64,000 nucleotides of DNA from JAMLJG01 sp035327585 (GCA_035327585.1 DAOLDD010000013.1:1-64000); one strand, 5' to 3'. Positions 49,701 to 58,200 are shown, counted from the first letter of the stretch. A program made the numbers and translations. Notes: a model not told the origin generated them from the sequence alone.

Positions 49701-52000
49701 GCTTCCTCAAGGTGGTCGACGACGATATCGAGCCGCCGTACTTGCCCTCACTGCAAATCGGGCCGGCAGGCAGTCACAACCTGCTGTCCATGGGCTTCGA
49801 TCCGTATCACGGGTGGACCAGCACGGCTTCCGCCGCCTCTTACCTGGCCCGCACCAATTACGTCGGCGCCGAACTGTGGGTGGGCGAGAACTTCGCCGTG
49901 CCCGACAGCCCGCTCCCGCTTCCGAATCGTCGCATGTCCGGCCTGCGCGTCGGCGCCTTCCAAGGCACGACCGGGCGCCTGACGATGCCGGTTGTGACGA
50001 ATCCCGGCACGATCTTCGTCTGGGGTCGCTTGAGCGGCATCACGGGCGGCGGCACTCGCAACCTCCGAGTGGAAGGCACCACGAATGGCGTCGATTGGGC
50101 GGATTACGGTGAACGCACCGTGACGAACACCCTGTTCGAGCTCTTTAGCTGGAACATCAATCATGAAGGTGCGATGACACTGCGCATCAGCCGGAGCGGA
50201 TCCACCGAGCAGAACACGATTTACTTCGACGACATCAATCTGACGCGCATCGTCGAGTGGACGAATGTGAATGACCTCGCCGTGTCGTGGGCGCCGGCTT
50301 CGGACACGAATTCGATTTACGAGTATCGCGGCATCACGAACGCGCAGCCCGTTTGGTTGGACGGGACCAACCTGGCGCAGGGTTTCTCGATCGCCACGAC
50401 CAATGCGAATATACCGATGTCGGAAGGCGTCGTGACCGGTTTCATCCACGCGGTGGACGATGACAACGACCGCTCGAACGACCGTCTGCGGAACAGTGGC
50501 GCGCCGTATGTCGTGCGGATCGACCGGACCCCGCCGCTGCCGGTCCTTAACGCGACGAACGACATCACCGATCTCTCGGTGGATGAGACGTCCGAATTGA
50601 AGGTCACGTGGACACCGGCCGCCGGCGGGAACATGTTGGAAGCCGCCGGCTGGCGCGCGCTCGACAATGAGCCGCTGTCGCCGTGGGAAACCTACTACAT
50701 CATGGTCCACGAGCTTGACGGCGGCGAGAACGAGGTCACGACCAACATCATCACGGCGACGAATGGCCCGCTGAATTTGGCGACCAATACGACCGCGTCG
50801 CTGGTCATCTCGAACCTGAACTTCGATTCGTTCTACCGGATCAAGATCGCGGGACGCGATCGCGCCGGCAACATCGGGCCGTTCATGACGGTGACCGGCC
50901 TCACCGTGAACTTCCAGGTCACGCAGGGTCTGGCCCGGACCTCGGGCACGGTGACCAACGGCATCCGCCTCGCCTGGATCGCCGCGTCGAACCGCGTGTA
51001 CGACACCTTGTATGTCGATGCCCGGAGCATGACCGATGCGATGAGCTCGCAGTGGGACTGGCTGGACCGGATCACGAATAACATCGCGGAAGGCAACACG
51101 TTGCTGGACGAGGGCGGCGACAACCCGACCAACCGCTTCCGTGTGCCGCCCGCGGACCTCGCCTCGACGATGCGGTTCTACCGCGTTTCGCAGAAGGACA
51201 TGTGGCAGATCAGCAATTCCATCCGTCGCGCCAGCCGCGAGGTCTATGTGACCAAGCCCATCCGGCTGGTGCCGGGCGAGAACTGGTACGGCACCTTCTT
51301 CGCGCCCGATACCGCGACGGTGTCCTATGTGTTCGGCACGAACCGGCTGCCGGCGGGTTCCGACTACGCGACGGCCACGAAGATTCACTGGTTCAGCCCG
51401 ACCAACACTGGCGGCAGCTACAACTACGCGACCAACTCCATCGCGCTTGTCGGCAGCGGCATGTCCGGCGAGTGGTTGAGCTGGACCGGCGCGTGGGGCG
51501 CGTCCGCGAACAACATGCTGTTCCCGACCCACCAGGGCTTCATGCTCGAACTGCCGCCCGGCTCGCCAACCATCCACCTGCCGGTCGTGGGTCGTGTGAT
51601 CACCCAACAAGTGGTGCACACGATACCCGGGCGTGTAGGTTCCTTGGATGAGTGGCACGTCATGAACTGGAACTACCCGGTCCGTATCCCCGTCACCGGA
51701 TTGTTGCTGCGCGGTTCGGGGATGGTCGGAAACAATTCAGCCACGTTTGCCGACGAAATCAGGGTGCTGCGCAACAACGGCAGTGGATCCATGACGCAGC
51801 CGCGGGGACGCTGGCGGTTGATGTCGGACCAGACGACGCTGGCCATCGTGGCCACAAACGAGTTCTACCCCTCGGCGAATATCAATACGCACTTCATCGA
51901 ACCGGAAGATACGATCATCTTCAAGCGACGCGGGACGACCACCGTCTATTGGACCAACCGGGTCTACTACACCCCGCCGGGCAAGAATTTTGACCCATGA
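34730..52000 (+). CDS. giant exported multi-domain surface protein (autotransporter-type beta-strand repeats, fibronectin-like and jelly-roll modules)
   Basis: A 5756-codon protein. A hydrophobic signal segment (RFGHAAGLLAAILSIGLPARIYA) ends near residue 73. Residues ~355-1260 hold at least eight autotransporter-associated beta-strand repeats (LTK.GSGTLTLSGNNTFSGG forms). Four fibronectin-like domains follow (~1407-1897), ending in VYEYNG-type strands. Then come BACON-like segments near 1901-2007, 2325-2425 and 3225-3325, four jelly-roll modules with GG.GWS..W and FDEVR, many Ig-like modules ending in DDDxxPP, and a C-terminal region of ~250 residues ending PEDTIIFKRRG, TTTVYW. No autotransporter barrel, PEP-CTERM or sorting motif was seen. 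Start is uncertain: ATG 34730 has no clear Shine-Dalgarno; ATG 34796 and GTG 34868 are alternatives. Confidence 0.9.
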   Translation: MHVFRSLTAHDRRVPCVGGVRQMDVWGSDLSVGTLLKRLSLLKGVGVRRGRFGHAAGLLAAILSIGLPARIYAQETVYWRNGAGTDLWWNGGVNPWFRSCDSYWVDRPDRNQCFTYPGTTGPNEIHFDNGSDLTMTMNGAYFQVLRLLFDNGTGARTITADGSGGLDMRSGSGTTKIENNDADTQIINAPVVFYTTTEINPVQGDLTFRNNIYFKSNWLNVYGDNRKTLNLFSVLNTDGGNGGVAVKQHSLVNITNNNTITGAIVIEKGVVRLAGSTNAMGASGIITVGTNATLELNENVVWRPGVHINLYGNGTNGIGGLRKLTPSGDMTWPGSIAFSNATAIRVDGGNLTVTGVLSAASLWSKLGTGSLNLSANNTFSGNSIISGGVVRISHGNGLGDTSGSNIVVSGAALELTGGITSAERMAINGTGISSAGALRNISGNNTLSGAIAMGAASSIGVDADSLTLSGILSGGFALTKVASGTLTLGGNNTFSGGVTHNGSGGRINIGHANALGSGAYTINGASTEFDNSSGGSLSINNAFTLSNGSPTFIGSNPLAIGGAVTLSGANRTVTVNASTLTLSGNISESGSRLLTKAGSGTLTLSGNNAHSGGTTISGGTLNIGHANALGTGLFTTGGNTFDNSSGGSLTVANAVNFSGNPTFTGTQPLSITGTGLLSSAATRTITVTASTLTLAGSIGEDSAGRNLTKAGAGTLVLSGANVYGGVSTVSAGTLQIGAGSTSGSVAGNIANNSALIFNRSDDFSYAGIISGSGTLTKQGAGVLTLSGVNTFSGAATISAGTLRMGDAAALGTTAGNTTVSDGTVLDLNGQTVGAEPVVLNGHGISGAGALISGSGAASLSGAISLNTASAVGGANQVTLSGVISGGQLTKVGAGTTILSGNNTFTGDSIVSNGVLRITHANGLGTTAGSNIVVSGAAVEISGGVTSAERMAINGTGISANGALRSVSGANTFSGAIALGAASSVGVDADSLAMSGIISGAFSLTKVGSGLLTLSGNNTFSGGLVIPAGTVSATSDANALGGGGTGTVTLGDTGGSANAVLQGDGRTFANPITVASGSSGTATIRNNSGTTILSGGVTLNKPVRLVTGSTALNITGGLTGSSGVTVALDAGSGRVRLQTTSSPGFTGGVTLESGTLELSNANMLSSDNAVTMSAGSTLDLRAGNTIASLSGDGTITRGGGSPTLTISPSAGSTSFAGSLDNGAGTLALTKSGAGTQVLTGASTYSGNTTVSAGTLVQNGTNTSSAVSVSSGATLMGGGAIADLTVTGTVRPGNSASAIGRLAVASLTMNNGSAARFKLGDASNATDRDFISNSGSATINATSTIQLDDSQISNWDPSQSYSWDLIEGGISSVANFSLDDTTHFASSKAGGSFSLSASGGNLVLSFTPAAGEPATQATSITFSSVTVSSMTVSWTIGDGVNRIVVARAGGAVDADPSDSSTYTADTTFGSGSEIGTGNFVVSNGSGSSVTVTGLTANTVYHFRVYEYNGTAGNEDYLTSTASGNPASRTTLAAEPTTQASVVTFSSVGTTSMGVSWTDGNGANRLVIAREASAPSSGPVDGTSYTADSDFSGGGSSLGGGKVVYQGSGSSFTLSGLTAATRYYIQVFEYNGSGLALNYFTNTASGNPGDRYTLSTEPTGHAGSFAAVVASSSSIDLSWTAAAGPPSGYLILQRTGADPTGTPTDGQGYSVSDTIGDGTVAAIVTPGSATSTTISGLSAGTTYHFSIVPFNWDGANAQTYNYRTAATIPTANATTYAAEPNTQATSITFPARTKDSIDVSWTDGNGANRVVVAREGSAVDADPVDGTGYTADAEFGAGTEIGTGNFVVYSGSGSSFTATDLKTNTTYHFRVYEFNGSSGTANYNTNSATGNPASSATADNEPGIGVGSGISASTTVGTAPSAGSFVVTNIGGSLLSYVISDDVGWLAVTALTATNKSSGQTESHTVTYTVTGLHPGTSNATITVTQTGAGENAATNSPQTIPVTLTLNAIPDPTAVLINGEGPEFARLFWTKNASYDVMIVHRETNTPAVPANGTPYSVGDTYGSDGTRVLYKGAAATFEHVVRPGSTNHYTIYSINNDHYSAGVTGAATNPGYAANVTVESFAYTNALTMGSRNGGAGWSASWTANSGTFTVNTTQFTAISGYPSRAGNTITGNNASIRRDFTAITSGRIYVSFMLRTDNGGGSQYSGVSFFDGGTEEKFFGEGFSQVNQLTVGGAAGRQLANNTDYTIIAMYDFTSDMAKALLYTNATESIPTTEPVTWHVEESDASISSINRIRLESNVGTRWDEIRIATNYYELLQIEETEPALFVGPTNFSVTLMKGNASSNSFAVTNLGSKALLYTNTITYGSGSGWLTVAPTGGTIAGSATLIHTGVVSAVSQAAGTYVATNRVAGNQTNAAVDVVFAMTVTNIPPPTAVLATNDGAEMVRMSWTAAGSLNVMIVHRAGADLSADPTDNTPYSVNAALGGGTVIFNGSAASREHVVAPGTTNYYRFYSVNNNHYSPMVAVAATTTTYRTGEIVDQFAYTNGVGVNGLGGGQGWTNNWTATGPNIAADVVITNNDFMHPFKSNWPTRNANVLVLKTTNNSTYAARRNFAGITGGKVYIAAEYRRAFDEGPTDGKFSGIRVVDGTTEVAYFGERGGSGNEDIFGVSSSASATYGANDSFGPTTNFLIIGRYDFDTDVFSAIYFTTNDTLPVAEPAFLVSVTNSTITRIDGVQLVAGADNGWAGSVRFDEVRVATNWWELLGNTPAPPYATNYVVGNETNHVSDAQVNAGTFPVMMAFRAEGGVESTNTIPPYFIPNFDLFNPSGVQIVTDRVFSVFSYQDGGLTLIASNTTHSTVVPSGVVLGVHTARWSAISSNGFSAVDAATLSNGTAITFTVFDDDTTTPDPIGINSTNSGGGSSRLLHIAQGAANIGANGAASNNIQYTMTDAALTNTTAANPLFFWLGARDGSGLNRDTSNADTNSHLSIGSAIISNVANYDASRSSAFADTSAARATNVWTWTTAFSASQIENLVTNSAVAGSNAVVATWRDADADRANDSTILVHTQGWLRVTDDDTTPPTIQNFNIYGAQGSYTVRVDELTSGTGWSITGRVSDASGINVNGTNTVQPNNSPYFELWDPVGAMRFRKAFGDLSFADGGATSLSAVSNGAEVVSGVTFVDAGVWTARVVVADNDEDFGNNDHAIGTNEISFTVVLGATLGGLGSSPGHFAVTSSFGTVTSTNPWPQFFVTNIGSGTLNYNAGVSYSGAGGWLTVTPTNGSLAGTGAWRSHTNSIDASSLSPGTYTATITLNGDQTNAAQTITVTLRVFGYYPGEIVDQFTNSSGSLEGMIGGTGWSGAWDNNPDVGFSIDSGNLTVPGNYPAAAGNKVCGNTASDTELRVFRAFGTTFSTGKVFMAMAMRKSDGDPNGFNGISFMSNSTEVAFAGKLFGSQFFGLDLGANGGSAASAFGVNGSGDPGYFYIGMYDFSANRFYGRAYNNSDSLPVTEPTWSATGTPTVAIGSINGLRIAARNEGTFCFDEVRAASSWEGLLNQFTNEPNVHASGINFREVTPSTMIVGWTPGNGANRIVIAREGSAVTLSPTDSVSYAFNSDFTLAPDFGGNRVVYNGGGTNFTLGGLTATTRYFFAIYEYNGATPNYFTNAGFATGSRWTIATEPANPIVTFDAYPASDTTMTNKWTLPGGTPEPDGYLILRRQGSAVVDFPVDGVGYTNNQLLPNARVALVTPGTAIEFLQSNMTSCLTYHFKIFPFRWNGTDGETYNYLTNSAATASAETDCTAPTLQASNIVFSLTGTNRITLSWERGNGQASLLVVRGTNAVSADPSDGTTYTASANYGSGSHLGGGNYVAYLGTGSTLTVTGLVPNVTYHFRVYEYNGSGSGIDYNTNTAVNNPRSTATASFGIVEDKFVWNYFGDYANNNLSGASTGTGWTNSWTTYGGYVAVDDANSPAFKGYPADTRSGCGNDCNDSRQVKIVTVSDTSYGARRYFPARTSGKIYAAVKINIQDPSDTASWAGLSFMDGATEVGFLGKGFGNTFDLTLDDNNGNVRTNTTFNNNSSWQLFGGVPYLIVLQYDFDNQILRGMGLSTSLIPPAIPELELGWNVEIPNVTISRIDGIRIGGRNVGDLIFDHIRVGPSWEEVVWNLPAGWHEDNGPVPTLVYIGTNYNSAVYDLVITNLSDAELKSSQLIDFAVRWESPAYGVFLTNSVGTNRNQGSKNARVSPNWDPLAVGVASNMFGLDRYFTNHFGFNGASVVTTFQKNGFSVTNIDFDVQYFVTVSAETDPGGSTVSPFYGGSGWDNVPVTRALTINEPLRFYVYDDDTNAPVRGSRPLRVLTNATIASAQTAGEFERYFVYDGVLTQAGMRVQLNAFDSYSGLQRAAGGSPTTNMSITIPYVATNDTDNFSPSMSSDFDDSRTATATSTWAFADSLFTWDRVTAMWGGDGSGEQGQDLEVLATIPDADDDRVDDQMFTSNAVMGYIRLLDDDIAPPAVGTIPLAVTLGAATIAPSNTGSLVAGWNFNSSDISVSHGAGTLSTNNFTGGITFGLGTTLNAVSGDPAGNDLLITGNSQNGRYLQFQVSMAGQVSLVLSFAMQRSAANGFTSCQVSYSVDGVTFTNFGAAITPADSYTAYSVDMSGVNALNNQAAVYIRLTVDGATSGGGTIRFDNFQFRSGYYYELTDGLLATVAATNALNFTLNFFDSASGVSRGNNPAIHTHVNISGLATNDPNYNAARSSTNTSVNTSTTTWSFTSFSYSQIGDLYAQGTNNRAIYANLVDDDNDRDNDRAWVTNRFFGQFRVIDDDTNTPVVANIRPGAGDASDRPFWVMTNSATPTRLGTAYDGTVRDSRRSGTGTNSVFVLSDAEMLNAGNRGIRFAFGAQDVGSGLARGNSGTTNQVMSFSVGTNIVGEITHFDASLSTAGNPLVNTTNIWVFTDLTWGEADIDGMMAAGEMPVRVTIPDLDNDRANDAAVLYSTQVGFLKVVDDDIEPPYLPSLQIGPAGSHNLLSMGFDPYHGWTSTASAASYLARTNYVGAELWVGENFAVPDSPLPLPNRRMSGLRVGAFQGTTGRLTMPVVTNPGTIFVWGRLSGITGGGTRNLRVEGTTNGVDWADYGERTVTNTLFELFSWNINHEGAMTLRISRSGSTEQNTIYFDDINLTRIVEWTNVNDLAVSWAPASDTNSIYEYRGITNAQPVWLDGTNLAQGFSIATTNANIPMSEGVVTGFIHAVDDDNDRSNDRLRNSGAPYVVRIDRTPPLPVLNATNDITDLSVDETSELKVTWTPAAGGNMLEAAGWRALDNEPLSPWETYYIMVHELDGGENEVTTNIITATNGPLNLATNTTASLVISNLNFDSFYRIKIAGRDRAGNIGPFMTVTGLTVNFQVTQGLARTSGTVTNGIRLAWIAASNRVYDTLYVDARSMTDAMSSQWDWLDRITNNIAEGNTLLDEGGDNPTNRFRVPPADLASTMRFYRVSQKDMWQISNSIRRASREVYVTKPIRLVPGENWYGTFFAPDTATVSYVFGTNRLPAGSDYATATKIHWFSPTNTGGSYNYATNSIALVGSGMSGEWLSWTGAWGASANNMLFPTHQGFMLELPPGSPTIHLPVVGRVITQQVVHTIPGRVGSLDEWHVMNWNYPVRIPVTGLLLRGSGMVGNNSATFADEIRVLRNNGSGSMTQPRGRWRLMSDQTTLAIVATNEFYPSANINTHFIEPEDTIIFKRRGTTTVYWTNRVYYTPPGKNFDP
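35942..37810 (+). repeat. long internal duplication within the beta-strand-repeat region
   Basis: The segments around 35860-36220 and 37435-37795 encode nearly the same ~120 residues, both containing SNIVVSGAA, TSAERMAINGTGIS and GVDADSL. They lie exactly 1575 bases (525 codons) apart. Confidence 0.7.
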
Positions 52001-52021
52001 TTTTGATTTCCAACGAGTTGC

Positions 52022-52055
52022 GAAAACCCGCGCTGGCATCCAGACGCGGGTTTTC
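52022..52055 (+). terminator. hairpin terminator after the first giant gene
   Basis: GAAAACCCGCG (52022-52032), a 12-base loop, and CGCGGGTTTTC (52045-52055) form an 11-base perfect stem, with TTTTC on the 3' side. It begins 21 bases after the stop codon. Confidence 0.85.
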
Positions 52056-52206
52056 TATTCACTAGCAGAATTCTAACGCAATATTCACGAGCGGGTGACT
52101 TTTTGCGAACAGGGGTGGGGAATGATTCCGGCGTTGAGGGGGCTTTTGGTTTGCGCGTCCATTTCTGACCGCTCGATAGGCGCGCGCACGAATGCGGGTG
52201 GAAAAA

Positions 52207-52252
52207 TTTACAGACGTTGGACGTGATGGGTAACGGCTTTTACAGACGTTGG
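52207..52252. repeat. direct pair of TTTACAGACGTTGG repeats at the start of the second giant gene
   Basis: Unit 1 is 52207-52220 and unit 2 is 52238-52252, separated by GACGTGATGGGTAACGGC. Unit 1 supplies the GGA before the ATG at 52226; unit 2 encodes residues FYRRW of the signal-peptide n-region. The reverse-complement pair lies at 22931-22978. The stretch 52056-52206 contains no gene or other clear signal. Confidence 0.72.
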
Positions 52253-55200
52253 AAAACGCAATATGGCGCGAGACGCTTGCTGGGCGTTCTGCTGCTCGTT
52301 GCAGGTACGTGCGGCGCTCCACTGGCGCGCGCCGGCTACACGAACGATTGGGAGGCCACGTCGAATAAAACCGCTTATGGAAGCGGCAACCTGACCGTGG
52401 ACGGCATCACCTGGCAATTGGTGGAGGCACTGGCCACGACCGGCGACAGCAGCGATTTCAAAAATGGTACGCGTTCCGCGCGAGGACGCGGATACGGCGT
52501 ATCCGAAATCACCATGCTCGGCGATAAGTCTGGAGGGGTGGGCTATGTGACGTTCCAACATCGCCGTTATGGCACCGATGCGCAGGTGGCGTGGGTGACC
52601 GAATACAGCACCAACAGCGGGTCGTCATGGACGGCCATCGGATCGACATTCACCCCCGGCGCCTCCGTGGACGTGTTTTCCAACAACGTTAATATCGCCG
52701 GAAATGTGCGCATTCGCATTCGAACGGATTCCTCCAGCGGTACCGCGAATCGCCGGGCGAACTTTGACGACATCATCCTTTCAGATTACGCGTCCGTGAC
52801 CGTGCCCACCGTCACCACCTTGGCCGGCACCGCGACGAACACGACCACCGCGACGGTCGGGGGCAATGTGACGGATGATGGCGGGGCAGCGGTGACGAAT
52901 CGGGGCGTGGTCTATAAGACGACTGCGGGTGTGACGATCGCGGACAACAAGACGCAGTCGGGCAGCGGGACGGGCAGTTATACGGTCGATTTGACCAGCC
53001 TGTCGGTGAACACCCGGTACTACTTCCGCGCGTATGCCCAGAACAGCGAGGGCACCTCGCTCGGCAGTGAATTGGAGTTCTGGACCTGGGCGAATGTGCC
53101 GTCCGCGCCGACGGTGGATAACCCGACGACGTCTTCGTTGGACGTGAACGTGAATGTGAACGGAAACTCGGCGAGCACCCTCTTTTCGATCCAGGCGACG
53201 AACAGCAGCCTTTTCGTCCAGACCAACGGCACGCTCGGCGCGTCGGAGCACTGGCGCACGGATGCGGACTGGGGAACGATCACCGTGACCGGCCTCTCGC
53301 CGAGCCAGCAATACGGGTTCCGGGTCCGGGCGCAAAATGGGCAGGGGACGCTGACGGCGTACAGCACGGTGGCGAACGGCACGACGTCGGCGGGTTCCGT
53401 TCCGCCCACGGTGACGACCGCGGCGGGTACGGCGACCAACACCACCACGGCGACGGTGGGCGGCAATGTGACGGCGGATGGCGGCGCCACGGTCACGAAC
53501 CGGGGCGTTGTGTACAAGACGACGGCGGGCGTCGCCATCACGGATAACAAGACCCAGTCGGGCTCCGGCACCGGCAGCTACACGGTCAATTTGACCAGCC
53601 TTTCGGTGAACCAGCAGTACTACTACCGGGCCTATGCCCAGAACAGCGCGGGTGACGGCTTGGGCAGCGAGTTGTCTTTCTGGACGTGGGCGAATGTGCC
53701 GTCCGCGCCGACGGTGAACAACCCGACGACGTCGTCGCTCGACGTGAATGTGAACGTGAACGGGAACCCGGCGGCGACGATCTTTTCGATCCAGGCGACC
53801 AACAGCAGTCTCTTCGTCCAAACCAACGGAACGCTCGGCGCGACGGAACACTGGCGCACGGATGCCGCGTGGGGAACGATCACGGTCACCGGGCTCGATC
53901 CCGGCCAGCAGTACGGCTTCCGCGTCCGCGCCCAAAACGGGCAGGGCACGCTGACGGCCTACAGTACGGTCGGCAACGGAACCACGCTCGCGACGACGCC
54001 CACGGTCACCACGGCGGTGGCGTCCGTGACCAACCAGATGACGGCGAATTCGGGCGGAAACGTAACTGCGGACGGTGGCGCGACGGTCACCAACCGCGGC
54101 GTCGTGTGGGCGCTCTCGCCCGCGACGCCCACGGTGCCCGGCGCGCAAACGACCAATGGCACCGGCACGGGCGCCTTCACTTCGATCCTCACCAACTTGA
54201 CACCCGGCGCGACCTACAACTACCGCGCCTTTGCCCAGAACAGCGCCGGCACCGCGTATGGAGCGCAGTACGAGCTCGCCACGCCCTGCTTCACCGGTGC
54301 GGTGCTCGGCCTCGTCGCCAGTGTGACGAACGATACGAGTTTCACGGCGGCGTGGACGGCGTTTGCTGGAGCTGGCGGGTATACGTTGGATGTGTCCACG
54401 AACGCCTCATTTTCCGTGGGTGGCGGTGGTCTGACCAATGTCTTCCGCGAAACCATGGGCTCGGTGGGCGGAACGACAACGATCGCTGCGCATGAATCGG
54501 CCGATGGGTTCGATAACAACGACTACACCATGTCGTCCGGCGCCGCCGCCAATCCCGGCGATATTCGTGCGACAAGCACATCCTCCGGCTACACAGATCC
54601 GGCCGGAAACGCGGCTTCAGGTAATGCGAATGTCTTTCTAACCTCCACCTCGGGAGATTATGGTTTCTCCATCGCGGGCATCGACACGACCGGCTATTCG
54701 GATTTGCTGCTGAGTTTTGGCTACCGCAAGGAAAGCGCCTCGGCCAATGCATCCTTCGTGGTTGAGTGGTCGACCAACAACGCCTCGGCCTGGAACGCGA
54801 TCACCGTGTCCAATATGCCGGCTGCCGGGGCGACCGCCGGCTGGTACATGATTTCCAATCTGGCCGTGTCCGCTTCGGCGGCAGGCACGACGAACTTGAG
54901 CCTGCGATGGGTCAAGTCCGGGACGACCGCGATGCGGCTGGACGACGTGTTGTTGCAGGGCAGCGCCGGTTCGCCCTCCTTTATCCCCGGCTATTCCAAC
55001 CGCGTCGTGGCCGGGACCAGCCAGTCCGTTACCGGCCTGACGGCGGGATCGACCTACTATTTCCGCGTGTTGGCCACGAATGCGTATTGCACCTCGGATT
55101 ATTCGAGCACGCAGTCGGTGACGACGACGGTCAGCGCGCCCGAAATCGCGGTCAGCGGCAATGGCAACAACATCGCGGACGGGTCCGTCGCGCCAGCCAT

Positions 55201-58200
55201 CTCCAACCACACGGACTTCGGTTCGGCCTCCGTCGCGGGCGGCACGGTCACCCGCACCTACACGATTACCAATAGCGGTACGGCCAACCTTACTCTCGGC
55301 ACGGTGACGACGAGCGGCACGCACGCGGCGGATTTTATTGTCACCGCGCAGCCGTCCAGCCCGGTCACGCCAGGCGGAAGCACGACGTTCCAGGTTCAGT
55401 TCGACCCGTCGGCCACGGGGACCCGTTCGGCGACCGTCAGCTTTACGAACAACGACGCGGATGAGAACCCCTTCAACTTCGCCATCCAAGGAACGGGCAC
55501 CGCGCCGGAGATCGCCGTCAGCGGCAATGGGAACGATATCGCCGACGGCGATTCGACGCCGAGTCTGACGGACCACACCGATTTTGGCGATGTGCTCGTC
55601 GATGGCGGCACGCTGACCCGGACCTACACCATCACCAATAGTGGCAACGAAAACCTGACGCTCGGTACGGTGACCACGAGCGGCACGCACGCTGCGGATT
55701 TTATTGTCACCGCGCAGCCGTCCAGCCCGGTTGCGCCCGGCGGCAGCACCACGTTTCAGGTGCAGTTCAACCCGTCCGCCGTGGGCACGCGCACGGCGGA
55801 GGTCAGCTTCACGAACAATGATGCGGATGAAAATCCGTTCAATTTCACCATCCAGGGCACCGGTACCGCGCCGGAGATTGCGGTCAGCGGGAACGGGACG
55901 GATATCGCGGACGGCGACAATACGCCTTCCACGCTGGATGGCACCGATTTCGGCAGCGTGTTGGTCGGGAATCACGTGGACCAGGTCTTTGTCATCACGA
56001 ATAGCGGAACTGCATCGTTGACGGTCGGGAACGTGACGACGAGCGGCACGCACGCCGCGGACTTCATCGTCACGGCGCAACCGTCGTCGCCTGTCGCCGC
56101 CGGCGGAAGCACCACGTTCACGCTGCGGTTCCTGCCCGGCGCGTCCGGTGTTCGCTCCGCCGCCGTCAGCTTCACCAATGGCGACAGCGACGAGGACCCC
56201 TTCAACTTCAGTGTGCAGGGCAACGGCGTGCTGGCCGCGCCAAACATTGTGTTGCTCGGCACCAATGGCGCGACGATTGCCAAGGATGACGTCACCCCGG
56301 ACGTCGCGGACGGCACGGACTTCGGCTCCGCCAACGTCATCGGCGGGACCGTGACGCGCACCTTCACCATCACGAACAACGGGACGGCTTCGCTGACCAT
56401 TTCCGGGATTACGACCAGCGGCACGCACGCGGCGGACTTCGAGGTGACGACCGCGCCGGGCGGCAGCGTGGCGGCGGGTGCGACGACGACGTTTGTGGTG
56501 ACCTTTGATCCCGCGGATCGCGGCCTGCGTGAGGCCACGTTCAGCATTGCCAACAACGACGGGCCGAACAACCCCTACACGTTTGCCGTGCAAGGCACGG
56601 GACTCGCGCCGGAAATCGCCGTGAGCGGAAACGGCAACAACATCGCGGACGGTTCCGTGACGCCCGCGCTCTCCAATCACACGGATTTTGGCAGCGCCGA
56701 CATCGCGGGCGGTACGGTGACGCGAACCTTCACGATCACCAACATCGGCAACGCCAGCTTGACCATTGGCTCGGTCAGCACCAGCGGCGCACACGCCGCG
56801 GATTTCATCGTGACGGTGCAACCCGCCGGCACGCTCGCGGTGAGCAATAGCACGACCTTCCAGGTTCAGTTTGACCCATTTGTCGCCGGGACGCGCTCGG
56901 CGACGCTAAGTTTCAGCAACGGCGACCCGGATCGCGATCCATTCTCCTTCGACATTGAGGGCACGGGTGTCGTCAATCCCGAGATCGCCGTGCTGGGCAC
57001 GAACGGCGCCCTGGTGGCGGATGGCGACAACACGCCCAGTTTCGCGGATGGCACGGATTTCGGCGCCACTGCGGTGACTGGCGGCCAGGTCGATCGCACG
57101 CTCTTCATCACGAACTCCGGCTCCGGCGCGCTGACGATCACCGGCGTGACCACTTCCGGCGCGCACGCCGCGGACTTCGTGGTCGTGAGCTGGCCGGCCC
57201 TCGTGGATGCGGGCGCGCGGTCCAACCTCGTCCTGCGGTTCGATCCAACGGCGTCCGGCGTGCGCACAGCCGCGGTGGTGATCGCCAGCGATGACGCGGA
57301 TGAGGCCAGCTATGACTTCGCGGTGCGCGGTACGGGCCAGGTTCCGCCCACCGTCACGACGACGATCGCCTCTGCGACGAACCAGACCACGGCGACCGCA
57401 GGCGGCAACGTGACGGCGGACGGCTTCGCGACGGTCACCAACCGCGGCGTCGTGTGGGCGCTCTCGCCCGCGACGCCCACCGTGCCCGGCGCGCAGACCA
57501 CCAACGGCACGGGCACGGGCAGCTACAGCGCCACCCTTACGAATCTGATCCCCGGCGCCACGTACAACTATCGCGCCTTCGCGCAGAACTCCGCCGGCAC
57601 CTCCTATGGCGCACAGACGAACCTCACCACGCCTTGTTTCAGCGGCGTGGTGACGGGTCTCGTGGTCACGGTCACCAACGAAACCAGCTTCACGGCCGCG
57701 TGGAGCAACTTTGCGGGCGCGACGGGGTATGCACTGGATGTCGCAACCGTTTCCAATTTCAGCGGGGCGGCATCGACGATCGGGCAGCAGGATTTCGAGG
57801 CCAGTCCCGCATCGCCTGTTGCCACCTACTCGGCATCCGGTGGCGGGATCGTCACGGGAGACTCGGCTTCCGGCGATCGCCCGGCCAGCAGTCCGTTTGC
57901 GAGCAGCGGAACAAATGCCTACAGCGTCAACAACGGCAGCGCGACGATCACGTTTGACGCGGTGGACACCAGCGGTTCGTCGGACTTGACCCTGTCGATG
58001 CGCGTTGCGTCGTTTTCCATCGCCTCCACGGGCAACGGCGCGGATGCGGGCGACATCGTCACCGTTTCGATCAGCCCTGACAACGGCGCAACCTACTACT
58101 CGACGCTGCGCATTCTCGGCAACAACAACGCCTACTGGAGCTACGCAGGCGGAACCGGTGTGGCTACGACGGATTACGACGGCGATGTGACGCCCGTTGA

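Noticed and set aside
34730..52000. Classical autotransporter
   Set aside because: The beta-strand repeats suggest one, but the C-terminus lacks a 12-strand barrel and the terminal aromatic residue.
53140..53770. CGTGAACGTGAATGTGAACGG runs inside the second giant, like the intergenic CGTGAACGTG repeat
   Set aside because: They encode DVNVNVNGN at the same position of two duplicated fibronectin-like units; low complexity explains the likeness better than insertion.
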